Positions 15,968 to 23,125 of a DNA stretch of 39,991 bases are shown here, one piece after another. A program made the translations under genes and the position numbers. Below the pieces are notes generated by a model that did no database searches, was not told the origin of the DNA, and saw nothing but the letters and a program-made list of their open reading frames with translations. The stretch covers positions 1-39,991 of the forward strand of contig JAFXJP010000040.1 of assembly GCA_017532155.1 (NCBI GenBank). Direction: 5' to 3'. Each line of letters begins with the position of its first letter. Position 1 is the stretch's first letter. This stretch comes from Clostridia bacterium (GTDB lineage: Bacteria > Bacillota > Clostridia > Christensenellales > Aristaeellaceae).

Positions 15968-16627
15968 TTAATGTTGATTGGTCGCAATAGTGACAATATC
16001 CTGCGGCACGTTAGCGATATAATCCGCCCCGGCGTCCCGGAGCGCCTCGGCTGTATGAAAGCCCCATGTGACGCCGACAGTGCGTGCGCCGGCATTTTTG
16101 CCCGTTACCATATCAATGGTGTGATCGCCGCAATACAGCGTATCAGCGCCCGAAACGCCGTATTTTTGCATCAGGCGGATCAATTCATCCGGCGCGGGCT
16201 TTAAAACCATGCCGGGGTGATCGCTGATGATTTCATCCAGCATGCTTTCATCAAAGAATGTGCGGCACAATTTATCGGCAATAGCCTTGGCCTTGTTGGT
16301 GACAATCGCTGTCACGATTCCTTTTTTCTTCAAGGCAAGCAGCATGTCCGCTACGCCGTCATAGGCCTGCGTCAGGTAGGTGAAATCCTGCTCATAGGTG
16401 CGCAGCCAGTCGTGCATCATTTCGTCATGCCGGCTGAGCGGCACATGCGCCTCCCGGCAGATGTTATTCCACAGGGCATTGGCGCCGCCGCCTGCCAGAT
16501 GGCGGTATGCATTCTCCTGGAAGGGCGCATAGCCAAATCTTTTCAGCGTTTCGTTGGCGAAATAGGCGATTGACCGCAGGGAATTGATCGTCGTGCCGTC
16601 CAGATCAAAAATGCACAGATGAATCAT
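15968..16627 (-). CDS. HAD-superfamily hydrolase, phosphoglycolate phosphatase-like
   Basis: A 219-aa cytosolic HAD IA phosphatase. Motif I is IFDLDGTTINSL (D8, D10), motif II VTNKAKAIA, motif III K in LKPAPDEL, and motif IV YCGDHTIDMVTGKNAGARTVGVTWGF. The Gph-like ending suggests a small phosphorylated compound as substrate. In this operon it may dephosphorylate a sugar phosphate released during catabolism, which is inference. Its start overlaps the upstream isomerase stop by 4 bp (ATGA). Confidence 0.92.
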   Translation of the reverse strand: MIHLCIFDLDGTTINSLRSIAYFANETLKRFGYAPFQENAYRHLAGGGANALWNNICREAHVPLSRHDEMMHDWLRTYEQDFTYLTQAYDGVADMLLALKKKGIVTAIVTNKAKAIADKLCRTFFDESMLDEIISDHPGMVLKPAPDELIRLMQKYGVSGADTLYCGDHTIDMVTGKNAGARTVGVTWGFHTAEALRDAGADYIANVPQDIVTIATNQH

Positions 16628-17493
16628 AGATTCAGCACCTGTTCCATGACATAATGCGCGTGACGGCCGATATAATCCTTCATATCGTTGGGCGTGTGGA
16701 AATTGCTGGCCGCTTCGGAGATAAAGTCGCCCGTGTATTGAATATCGCGCAGCGCGGCTACCACGCGCGGCCAGTCAATCGTGCCCTCAAAGGGCAGCAG
16801 ATGCAGATCGTCCTTGGCGTTGTTGTCGTGGATGTGCGTGGCATGCAGCCGGCGGCCGACAATATGCAGCGGCTCCCACTGATCGCCGCCCTTGTAGTGC
16901 ATGTTGGCATGGCCCGTATCCCAGCAGGCGCCGATGCGCGCATCCTTGTAGCTGTCGATATAGGCTACCAGCTCCTCGGCCTGCGAAAAGCGGCCGCGGT
17001 TCATGTTTTCAAAGGCAATGTCCACGCCCTTTTTGAGCGCGTACTCCACCAGCGGATCATACTCCCTGTGGTTTTCAGCGATGAACTGATCCAGATCCCA
17101 GCTTTCGCTGCCGGGAACAACAAAATACCGGTCGGGATGGATCACTGCCCAGGGGAAGCCGATCACCGCCGCCACGTCAATGGCGCGGTAGAACATTTGA
17201 ATAAAATAGGCATAGTCCTCGGGGGTTTGCCAGTTGACCTTGGCGGATTTGAAGGGCAGATGGCACTGCGGCAGGGAAATGCCCAGATCCTGCGCGGTCT
17301 GTGCAATGTCTTCGGCATCCTTCTGCCAGGTGGGCAGATGGAAGGTGGTTTTGTGCGAGCAGAGCCGGCACAGGTTAAAATCCACTACATCAAAGCCTGC
17401 GGCCTTGGCGCGGCGAAGGCATTCAATATAGCCGATATGCTCATCCGTGCCCAGCTGTTCACGGAAGAGAATGGACATGGTGCCGATACGCAT
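16624..17493 (-). CDS. Sugar phosphate isomerase/epimerase-type TIM barrel
   Basis: A 289-aa AP_endonuc_2/xylose-isomerase-like TIM barrel. Likely metal ligands are E162 (AFENMN), D192 and H195 (CWDTGHANM), H222 (THIHDN) and E260 (FISEAAS). These proteins isomerise, epimerise or eliminate on sugars or keto-sugars and often accompany oxidoreductases. The ATG at 17493 is preferred since AAAGGAG precedes it; an upstream in-frame ATG at 17541 lies beside the -10 region. It is the first gene of the isomerase-HAD-sulfatase operon. A second, divergent paralogue is at 33418-34248. Confidence 0.92.
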   Translation of the reverse strand: MRIGTMSILFREQLGTDEHIGYIECLRRAKAAGFDVVDFNLCRLCSHKTTFHLPTWQKDAEDIAQTAQDLGISLPQCHLPFKSAKVNWQTPEDYAYFIQMFYRAIDVAAVIGFPWAVIHPDRYFVVPGSESWDLDQFIAENHREYDPLVEYALKKGVDIAFENMNRGRFSQAEELVAYIDSYKDARIGACWDTGHANMHYKGGDQWEPLHIVGRRLHATHIHDNNAKDDLHLLPFEGTIDWPRVVAALRDIQYTGDFISEAASNFHTPNDMKDYIGRHAHYVMEQVLNL

Positions 17494-17545
17494 AGTATTT
17501 TCTCCTTTACAGGACGGGCAGAAAAAACGATATTCTAACATTTAT

Positions 17546-17574
17546 ATTTTACGCGCAAACAGTGTTTTTTTCAA
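17546..17574 (-). promoter_or_regulatory. Promoter of the isomerase-HAD-sulfatase operon
   Basis: On the minus strand, TTGAAA (17569-17574), exactly 17 bp, then TAAAAT (17546-17551), about 50 bp before the isomerase start. Confidence 0.65.
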
Positions 17575-17611
17575 GTCCTTTGAAACAGTTGCGCAATGTA
17601 GCGGTATTTTT

Positions 17612-17624
17612 TGCACACTGTGCA
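17612..17624. promoter_or_regulatory. Palindrome TGCACA-c-TGTGCA between divergent promoters
   Basis: A perfect 6+6 bp inverted repeat lies between the minus promoter (17546-17574) and the plus promoter (17631-17659), just upstream of the latter's -35. Position and symmetry suit a dimeric repressor or activator. No regulator is assigned. Confidence 0.4.
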
Positions 17625-17630
17625 TATCTA

Positions 17631-17659
17631 TTGATTTTTTTCGCCGTCTCCTATATCAT
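17631..17659 (+). promoter_or_regulatory. Promoter of the L,D-transpeptidase gene
   Basis: TTGATT (17631-17636), 17-bp spacer and TATCAT (17654-17659), about 90 bp upstream of the start codon. Confidence 0.6.
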
Positions 17660-17747
17660 AAAGAGGAAAATTTACAATTGATTTTACAGGATTTTTGTCA
17701 TTTGCCATCGAATGATGGAAGTGTACGCTTATTTTCAGGAGGTTTCC

Positions 17748-19259
17748 ATGCTGCGCAGAATACTAGCGCTCCTTTTATGTTTGCTGATGCTGCTGCCCGC
17801 GGTGCTGGCGGAGAATGTGCCCGCCGTGCAGGAATGCATATACACACCCGGTGAAAAAACGGTGATTCGCTATACCCTGCCAATGATGGCGACGATCTCG
17901 CTTGCCGTGTATGACGGCGAAAAGGAGGTTGCGTCCATCCTCAATAACCGCAAGATGATCGCCGGCAACCATGCGCTGGAGCTGGACGAGCAGTTCTTTG
18001 ACGGCAGCGTTTCGGGCGCGCTCACGCTTGTGCTGACGGTGGACGGCGCGCAGTACACAGCGCCCTTTACCACGGAGGGCGCGGCGGCTGTGCCGAATGA
18101 AACGCCTGTGCCTGCGCCCGTTGCGGCGCCGACGGAAGCGCCTGCGGCTGAGCCTGTTATCGTGCCGACCGAAGCGCCTGCGGCCGCCGTGCCCGGCGCG
18201 GTCATTACGCCCGCGTATGAGAGCGAATATCATCCCGGGCATGAGAACTGCTACTGGTGCACGCCCATGGATATTACCGATGAAGAGGCCGTATGGAACA
18301 TGCTCATCGCGCCTGTCAAGGTGATTGACGCCAAGCAAAAGGAGCAGGTGATCCTCTACGCCGAGCCCAGTGCGGACAGCGAGAAGATCGGCGTGGTCAC
18401 CGGCGCGTCCCAGGCCGTGCATGTACTGGAGGAGATGGACAACGGCTGGGTGAAGGTGGAGACGTACTCCTCCTCCTTCCACGATTCCAAGGTCAAGGCG
18501 TGGAATAAGTTTGTCACGGGCTATCTCAAGGAATCGCAGCTAAAAACTTACACCCCGCGCACGGATTACGGCATGGTGGTGGATAAGCTGACGCAGAAGC
18601 TGTACATTTTCAAGGACGGCGCGCTGTTTACGACGCTGGCGGTATCCACGGGTCTGTACAACGAACGCCAGCCCTACAACGAAACGCGCTCGGGCGAGTT
18701 TCTTATCATCTCGCGCACGGGCGATTTCAAGAGCGACAACCTCATCTGCGCCAAGGCCCTGCGCTTTAACGGCGGCGATCTTTTGCACGAGGTGCCGCAT
18801 GTGCTCAACGCCGACGGCAGCAAGAATTATAAAAACTGCGAGCCCAAGCTGGGCACTCGCGCCAGTCATGGCTGCATCCGCGTGCAGCGCCTCAAAAACG
18901 CTGAAAGCATTAACATGACCTGGATCTGGAATAATATCAAAGTGGGCACCAAGATGGTGGTGTGGGAGGATTATCAGGGCCGGCAGATTCCTGTTCCAAA
19001 GGACGATACGCCCCTTTACTACAATGCCAACGGCGGCAGCAATTACCATTCCACCGCCAATTGCAACGGCGTGAAGGAAAAATACCTGCCCCTGACTGCC
19101 TTTACCTATGGCGAGCTGGACACGGGCGATTATGCGGATCTGACCGTTTGCAGCTATTGCTACCCGCCGCTGCGCAAGGGGGAGATTGAGCAAATCAATC
19201 AGGAGCATCTCGTGTCGTCGCCCGGCATGGTGCCGCAGCATTTGCGGCAGGAGGATTGA
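17748..19259 (+). CDS. Secreted L,D-transpeptidase (YkuD) with Ig-like, SH3-like and Cys/His modules
   Basis: Exported cell-wall enzyme, 503 aa, that would form 3-3 or alternative peptidoglycan crosslinks. In order: signal peptide (1-21); FlgD-like Ig fold (30-112, YTPGEKTVIRYTLP); Pro/Ala/Thr-rich linker (115-150); Cys/His module HPGHENCYWC (162-171); SH3-like domain (195-265); YkuD domain (272-405) with catalytic ASHGCIRV (H374, C376); and a second Cys/His module with H434, C439 and CSYC (468-471). The ATG at 17748 follows AGGAGG by five bases; in-frame ATGs at 17712 and 17715 lack one. The paired Cys/His modules look like metal-binding or disulfide knots and are unusual additions. Confidence 0.9.
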   Translation: MLRRILALLLCLLMLLPAVLAENVPAVQECIYTPGEKTVIRYTLPMMATISLAVYDGEKEVASILNNRKMIAGNHALELDEQFFDGSVSGALTLVLTVDGAQYTAPFTTEGAAAVPNETPVPAPVAAPTEAPAAEPVIVPTEAPAAAVPGAVITPAYESEYHPGHENCYWCTPMDITDEEAVWNMLIAPVKVIDAKQKEQVILYAEPSADSEKIGVVTGASQAVHVLEEMDNGWVKVETYSSSFHDSKVKAWNKFVTGYLKESQLKTYTPRTDYGMVVDKLTQKLYIFKDGALFTTLAVSTGLYNERQPYNETRSGEFLIISRTGDFKSDNLICAKALRFNGGDLLHEVPHVLNADGSKNYKNCEPKLGTRASHGCIRVQRLKNAESINMTWIWNNIKVGTKMVVWEDYQGRQIPVPKDDTPLYYNANGGSNYHSTANCNGVKEKYLPLTAFTYGELDTGDYADLTVCSYCYPPLRKGEIEQINQEHLVSSPGMVPQHLRQED

Positions 19260-19276
19260 TAAGGGGAACGCGCTCT

Positions 19277-19288
19277 GCAGGCGGCGTT
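19277..19288. repeat. 12-bp repeat GCAGGCGGCGTT, copy 2
   Basis: Identical to 9741-9752 and 24739-24750; lies 18 bp downstream of the transpeptidase stop. Confidence 0.5.
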
Positions 19289-19297
19289 ATCTTCAAA

Positions 19298-19334
19298 TAA
19301 AAAACAGGCTGAGAAAATTCTCAGCCCGTTTTTT
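19298..19334. terminator. Bidirectional terminator between transpeptidase and small membrane protein genes
   Basis: Stem GGCTGAGAA/TTCTCAGCC (19307-19315 and 19318-19326) with an A run before and six T after (19329-19334). It serves the convergent genes ending at 19259 and 19342. Confidence 0.88.
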
Positions 19335-19341
19335 ATTGCAA

Positions 19342-19824
19342 TTATTGCTGGTCTATTAGCACCAGCTGCAATGCATTCAAATGGTTGATCAGCAGCGTTC
19401 TGGTTTCGAGGATGGAAGTGGTATTGGTCTGGATAATGGTGAAATAGGCGTCCAGATCCTGATACAGCGCATCAATGGCGTCGGCCGGCACGATGCGGCT
19501 GCTCTCGCCGTCAAGCGATATGGCCATGGCGTTGAGCTGGTCGAGCGAATACACATACTGGCGGATCTGCGCGAGGGTGGAAGCGGTGTTTGACTGCACC
19601 GAGCTTGTCAGCCTCTCGGCCAGCGTGCGGGCATTGGTCAGATCAGAGAGAATGCGGTGCTCAATCTGATCACGGGATTTGCTGCGGTAGGTGGCAGCGG
19701 AGGCGTACAGGCCGCCCAGCACCACGCAGCCAATCAGCGCGATGATGAGTACAAAAGCAATAATGGTGTTCTTCAGGCGATAATTCGCCATATTTTGACG
19801 CACCTGATGGGAATAGCGGTACAT
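19342..19824 (-). CDS. Single-pass membrane protein of unknown function
   Basis: A 160-aa protein: a short basic N-terminus, one transmembrane helix (about 20-45, TIIAFVLIIALIGCVVLGGL), and a mostly helical, charged outer or inner domain (SRDQIEHRILSDLTNARTLA and onwards) that may form a coiled coil. This shape recalls methyl-accepting or sensor-protein periplasmic segments, but no signalling domain follows. I recognise no family. AAGGAGG is five bases before the ATG, and a promoter with 17-bp spacing lies upstream, so it is a real monocistronic gene. It is divergent from the ABC exporter operon. Confidence 0.8.
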   Translation of the reverse strand: MYRYSHQVRQNMANYRLKNTIIAFVLIIALIGCVVLGGLYASAATYRSKSRDQIEHRILSDLTNARTLAERLTSSVQSNTASTLAQIRQYVYSLDQLNAMAISLDGESSRIVPADAIDALYQDLDAYFTIIQTNTTSILETRTLLINHLNALQLVLIDQQ

Positions 19825-19864
19825 TTTTTCCTCCTTTTTCCCCTCGAAAATGGGAACACATCGC

Positions 19865-19893
19865 AGTATAGCACATTTTGCTGCGTTCGTAAA
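19865..19893 (-). promoter_or_regulatory. Promoter of the 160-aa membrane protein gene
   Basis: On the minus strand, TTTACG (19888-19893), 17 bp, TATACT (19865-19870) with a TGC extended -10. Confidence 0.65.
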
Positions 19894-19973
19894 GCATCCG
19901 CGCGCCGGCAGAAAAAACCGTTACAATTTCCTGCGTGCATTTACATTTTGTTCACGTATTTTGACGCAAAACA

Positions 19974-19982
19974 TGTTATAAT
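19974..19982 (+). promoter_or_regulatory. Extended -10 promoter of the Gld-like ABC exporter operon
   Basis: TGTTATAAT, 31 bp upstream of the ATPase start codon. The -35 region is poor, but the TGn-TATAAT match is perfect. Confidence 0.6.
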
Positions 19983-20012
19983 AAAAAAGTATACGGAAAG
20001 GAGGATGGGCCG

Positions 20013-20936
20013 ATGATTTCTTTTTCTCACGTGACCAAGCGCTATGGCGCTGTGGATGCGGTGCACGACCTTTCCTTTGAGATCCCGCGCGGGCAGTTTG
20101 TCGGCTTGCTGGGCCAGAACGGCGCGGGAAAAACAACCACGCTCAACATGCTCACCGGCTACCTTGCCCCGAGCGAGGGCCGCATTGAAATAAACGGACA
20201 TGATCTTTTGACCGAGCCCCGCAGCGCCAAGCAGCATCTGGGGTATCTGCCCGAGCTGCCGCCGCTCTATGATGAAATGACGGTGGAGGGCTATTTGCGT
20301 TTTGTATGCCAATTGCGGCTGGTGGTGCGCGCGGATGTGCCGTCGCATGTGCGCGACATCGCGAAAAAAACAGGGCTTTCCGATATGCTTTCCCGCCGGG
20401 TGGGCAATCTTTCGAAGGGCTATCGCCAGCGCGTCGGCCTGGCGCAGGCGCTGTGCGGCGATCCGGAGGTTCTCATTCTTGACGAGCCTACGGTGGGCCT
20501 GGATCCCCGCCAGACGGCAGAATTGCGCGAAACGCTCAAGGAGATTGCGCGCGGGCGCACGGTGATTTTTTCTTCGCATATTCTTTCTGAGGTGCAGTCG
20601 CTGTGCGACCGGGTGCTGATACTGCATCACGGCAAAATGGTGTATGACCACGACGCGCATAAACTATCCCCCACCACAAAAATGCATGCGCGCATCCTCG
20701 CGGATGAAAAAACGCTTTTGCCCGCGCTGCGGTCGCTTGCGCACGTAACGCGCGTGACGCGCCTGCCTCAGCAGGAGAGCGGCGCGGTGGATGTGCTGAT
20801 GGAATGCAGCGCGCTTTTGCCCGCTCAAAAGGAGCTGCACACGCTTTTGTCCGGGCTGCATGCGCCTCTGCTGCGCCTCACGCCCATGGACGAAACGCTG
20901 GAGGACGTCTTCCTGCGCTGTACGCAGGGCGGCTGA
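20013..20936 (+). CDS. ABC transporter ATP-binding protein (GldA-like)
   Basis: A 307-aa ATPase of an ABC-2-type exporter. Walker A is GQNGAGKTT (34-42), signature LSKGYRQR (133-140), Walker B VLILDEPT (153-160), and H-loop H189. The C-terminal extension (about 220-307) is of the GldA/YhbI kind (LEDVFLRCTQGG). It is the first gene of a four-gene operon with an ABC-2 permease, a GldG-like protein and a DUF4340 protein. In Bacteroidetes gliding motility GldA-GldF-GldG form such a transporter; in non-gliding bacteria the substrate is unknown. Confidence 0.93.
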   Translation: MISFSHVTKRYGAVDAVHDLSFEIPRGQFVGLLGQNGAGKTTTLNMLTGYLAPSEGRIEINGHDLLTEPRSAKQHLGYLPELPPLYDEMTVEGYLRFVCQLRLVVRADVPSHVRDIAKKTGLSDMLSRRVGNLSKGYRQRVGLAQALCGDPEVLILDEPTVGLDPRQTAELRETLKEIARGRTVIFSSHILSEVQSLCDRVLILHHGKMVYDHDAHKLSPTTKMHARILADEKTLLPALRSLAHVTRVTRLPQQESGAVDVLMECSALLPAQKELHTLLSGLHAPLLRLTPMDETLEDVFLRCTQGG

Positions 20937-20960
20937 TACTGACCGAAAGGACTGAATGCA

Positions 20961-21668
20961 TTGCGCGCTATTCTTTCCCGCGAATTGCAAAGCTATTTTT
21001 ATACGCCCATTGCGTATGTGTACATGGGCGTGTTTCTGATGCTCGGCAGCGTGTTTTTTGCCGTCAATAATCTGGCGGCGCGCTCGGGCGATATATTGAC
21101 GCTTTTGTGGGACATGAGCTATCTGTGGCTGCTTTTGTCGCCCATCCTCACCATGCGCTCCTTCGCCGGCGAAAAGAAGGCGCGCACCGATCAGCTGCTT
21201 TTCACCTCGCCTGTATCGCTGTCCGCCGTGGTGCTGGGCAAGTATGCGGCGGCGTGCTGCGTGCTGCTTTTGATGGTGGTTATTTCCTTTGTTTATCCGC
21301 TGATTGTGGTGATTTACGGCCGCATTTATCCGGGCGAAATGCTGGCGGGATATCTGGGCTTTATTCTGCAGGGCTGCTTTTTTATCGCGCTGGATATGCA
21401 TCTGTCCGCCCGCGCGTCCTCGCCCACCACGGCGGCGGTGATGGCCTTTGGCGCCAATATGCTGCTGTGGCTGCTGGATGTTGTCAATTCTGCCGTTGAT
21501 CTGAGCATCTTTGCCCGGGCGGTGGATTTCATCAGTCCCTACATCCGCTATGAGCCCTTCACGCTGGGCCAGCTGAGCTTTGCGAGCCTGGTGTATTATG
21601 TGCTGTCCATTGCGCTGTTTTTGTTCCTGACGGTGCGTGTGCTGGATAAAAGGAGGTGGAGCGAATGA
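20961..21668 (+). CDS. ABC-2-type permease (GldF-like)
   Basis: A 235-aa membrane protein with about six helices (LLLSPILTMRSFAGEKKART is the typical loop after helix 2). It starts with TTG at 20961, ten bases after AAAGG; a nearby ATG at 20956 is out of frame. The motifs RELQSYFYTPIAYVY and MRSFAGEKKARTDQLLFTSP are typical of the GldF/NosY-like permease group that pairs with GldG. Its stop overlaps the next ATG (ATGA), indicating coupled synthesis. Confidence 0.9.
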   Translation: MRAILSRELQSYFYTPIAYVYMGVFLMLGSVFFAVNNLAARSGDILTLLWDMSYLWLLLSPILTMRSFAGEKKARTDQLLFTSPVSLSAVVLGKYAAACCVLLLMVVISFVYPLIVVIYGRIYPGEMLAGYLGFILQGCFFIALDMHLSARASSPTTAAVMAFGANMLLWLLDVVNSAVDLSIFARAVDFISPYIRYEPFTLGQLSFASLVYYVLSIALFLFLTVRVLDKRRWSE

Positions 21669-23125
21669 AAAAGCTGCCTCTTATCCTGCGCCGGCGCACG
21701 GCGCATGCGCTCCTTTGCGCGCTGGCGGCGCTTTTGTGCGCCATGCTGATTCTGGTGGTGGATACGCTGGAGGAAAGAAAGGGCCTGCGGCTGGATCTTT
21801 CCTACAACGCCATTACCTCCTACTCTGAAACGACGGAGGAAATCCTGCGGGAGCTGGATACGCCCGTGCATGTATACGCGCTCTTTTCGGCGGGCAGCGA
21901 GGATCAGCAGCTGATTGAACTGCTCAGCCGCTATCAGGCCGCGAGCAAAAATTTCACCTGGTCGCAGGAGAACCTGACCCGCAATCCGCTTCTGGCGCAG
22001 ATTGTATCCAGCGAATTGAGCGACAGCGCCGTTTCCAGCGACTGTATGGTGATCCGCTGCGAAAAGACGGGCCGCACGCGCATTCTTTCGGGCAATGATT
22101 ATGTGCAGTACAGCTACAACGCGCAGACCGGCGCGTATGACGCGGTGGGCTGGACATATGAAAAGAGCCTGTCGGAGGCCATTTTGTATGTGACGAGCGA
22201 TGAACTGCCGCTGCTGCAGATCCTCACCGGCCATGACGAGCTGGATGAGGATGAGGCTGCCGTGCTGGAGGACAAGCTGACAAGCGCCAATTACCGCCTG
22301 CAGCGCATCCACCTGGCGCTGGGCGATATTCCCGATCCCACCTGTCCGCTGCTGATTCTCTCCCCGCGCATGGATCTGACGGAGGCGGAATTGCAAACGC
22401 TCTATGATTTTGCGCGTCTGGGCGGCAATTTCTTTATCACCGTTGATTTTGACGATCCGGATGAACTGCCCAATTTCTATTCTCTCTACCGCGAATACGG
22501 CATCGAGCCGCTGCCCGGCATTCTGGTGGCGGATGAAAATGATCCGGCCAGCTATTACTATAACAACAGTCAGCTGCTGCCCGAAATGCTGCCCGGCGAC
22601 GTGACGGATTATCTGTATGCCAACGACTTTACGCAGATTATCATGGTGGGCGCGCGCGCCTTTGCCATGCCGGGCGAAACGGACAATTCGCTTCTTTTGA
22701 CGGTCAATCTGCAAAGCGGAAAGACGGCCTATATCCGCAATTTTGACGAAACGCTCAGCAACGAGCAGATTTCCGTTGCCCGCCAGGAGGATGATCTTTC
22801 GGGGCAGTTTGCCCTGGCGCTGACGGCGGACCGCGCCTTTTCTGACGGCACGCGCTCGCGGGCGTTTGTGATTGGCTCCTCGGCCATATTTACCGACAGC
22901 ACGGGCTTTATGTACGGCAACACCTACGCCGGTGAATTGCTTTTGTACGCCATGCAGCATCTGAGCGGCAAGGAGACGATTGATCTGAGCATTCTGCCGC
23001 GCGAGGCGGTGCGCCCGCAGCTGGATTATACCGATGCAGCCGTTCCCTCGCTCCTGCTGACGATTGCGCCGCTGATTGTGCTGGTGGCGGCGGTGGCCAT
23101 CCTGCGGCCGCGCAGGCACCTGTAA
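21665..23125 (+). CDS. GldG-like ABC transporter auxiliary membrane protein
   Basis: A 486-aa protein: a membrane helix near the N-terminus (about 16-35), a large extracytoplasmic domain and a C-terminal helix (about 465-482, LLLTIAPLIVLVAAVAIL). The body contains LDLSYNAITSYSETTEEILRELDTPVHVYALFS, the typical start of GldG/ABC_transp_aux domains, and a later SRMDLTEAELQTLYDFARLGGNFFI-like segment. ATG at 21665 is chosen over the in-frame GTG at 21656 because AGGAGG (21651-21656) is eight bases upstream. It overlaps the permease stop by 4 bp and the next gene by 1 bp. Confidence 0.88.
   Translation: MKKLPLILRRRTAHALLCALAALLCAMLILVVDTLEERKGLRLDLSYNAITSYSETTEEILRELDTPVHVYALFSAGSEDQQLIELLSRYQAASKNFTWSQENLTRNPLLAQIVSSELSDSAVSSDCMVIRCEKTGRTRILSGNDYVQYSYNAQTGAYDAVGWTYEKSLSEAILYVTSDELPLLQILTGHDELDEDEAAVLEDKLTSANYRLQRIHLALGDIPDPTCPLLILSPRMDLTEAELQTLYDFARLGGNFFITVDFDDPDELPNFYSLYREYGIEPLPGILVADENDPASYYYNNSQLLPEMLPGDVTDYLYANDFTQIIMVGARAFAMPGETDNSLLLTVNLQSGKTAYIRNFDETLSNEQISVARQEDDLSGQFALALTADRAFSDGTRSRAFVIGSSAIFTDSTGFMYGNTYAGELLLYAMQHLSGKETIDLSILPREAVRPQLDYTDAAVPSLLLTIAPLIVLVAAVAILRPRRHL

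Noticed and set aside
14572-15990. A 472-codon plus-strand frame antisense to the 483-aa sulfatase
   Set aside because: The opposite strand carries an intact sulfatase with all motifs; the antisense product has no recognisable domain.
21596-23119. A 507-codon minus-strand frame antisense to the GldG-like gene
   Set aside because: No start signal; it encodes an Arg/Gln/His-rich peptide typical of antisense reading of GC-rich genes.
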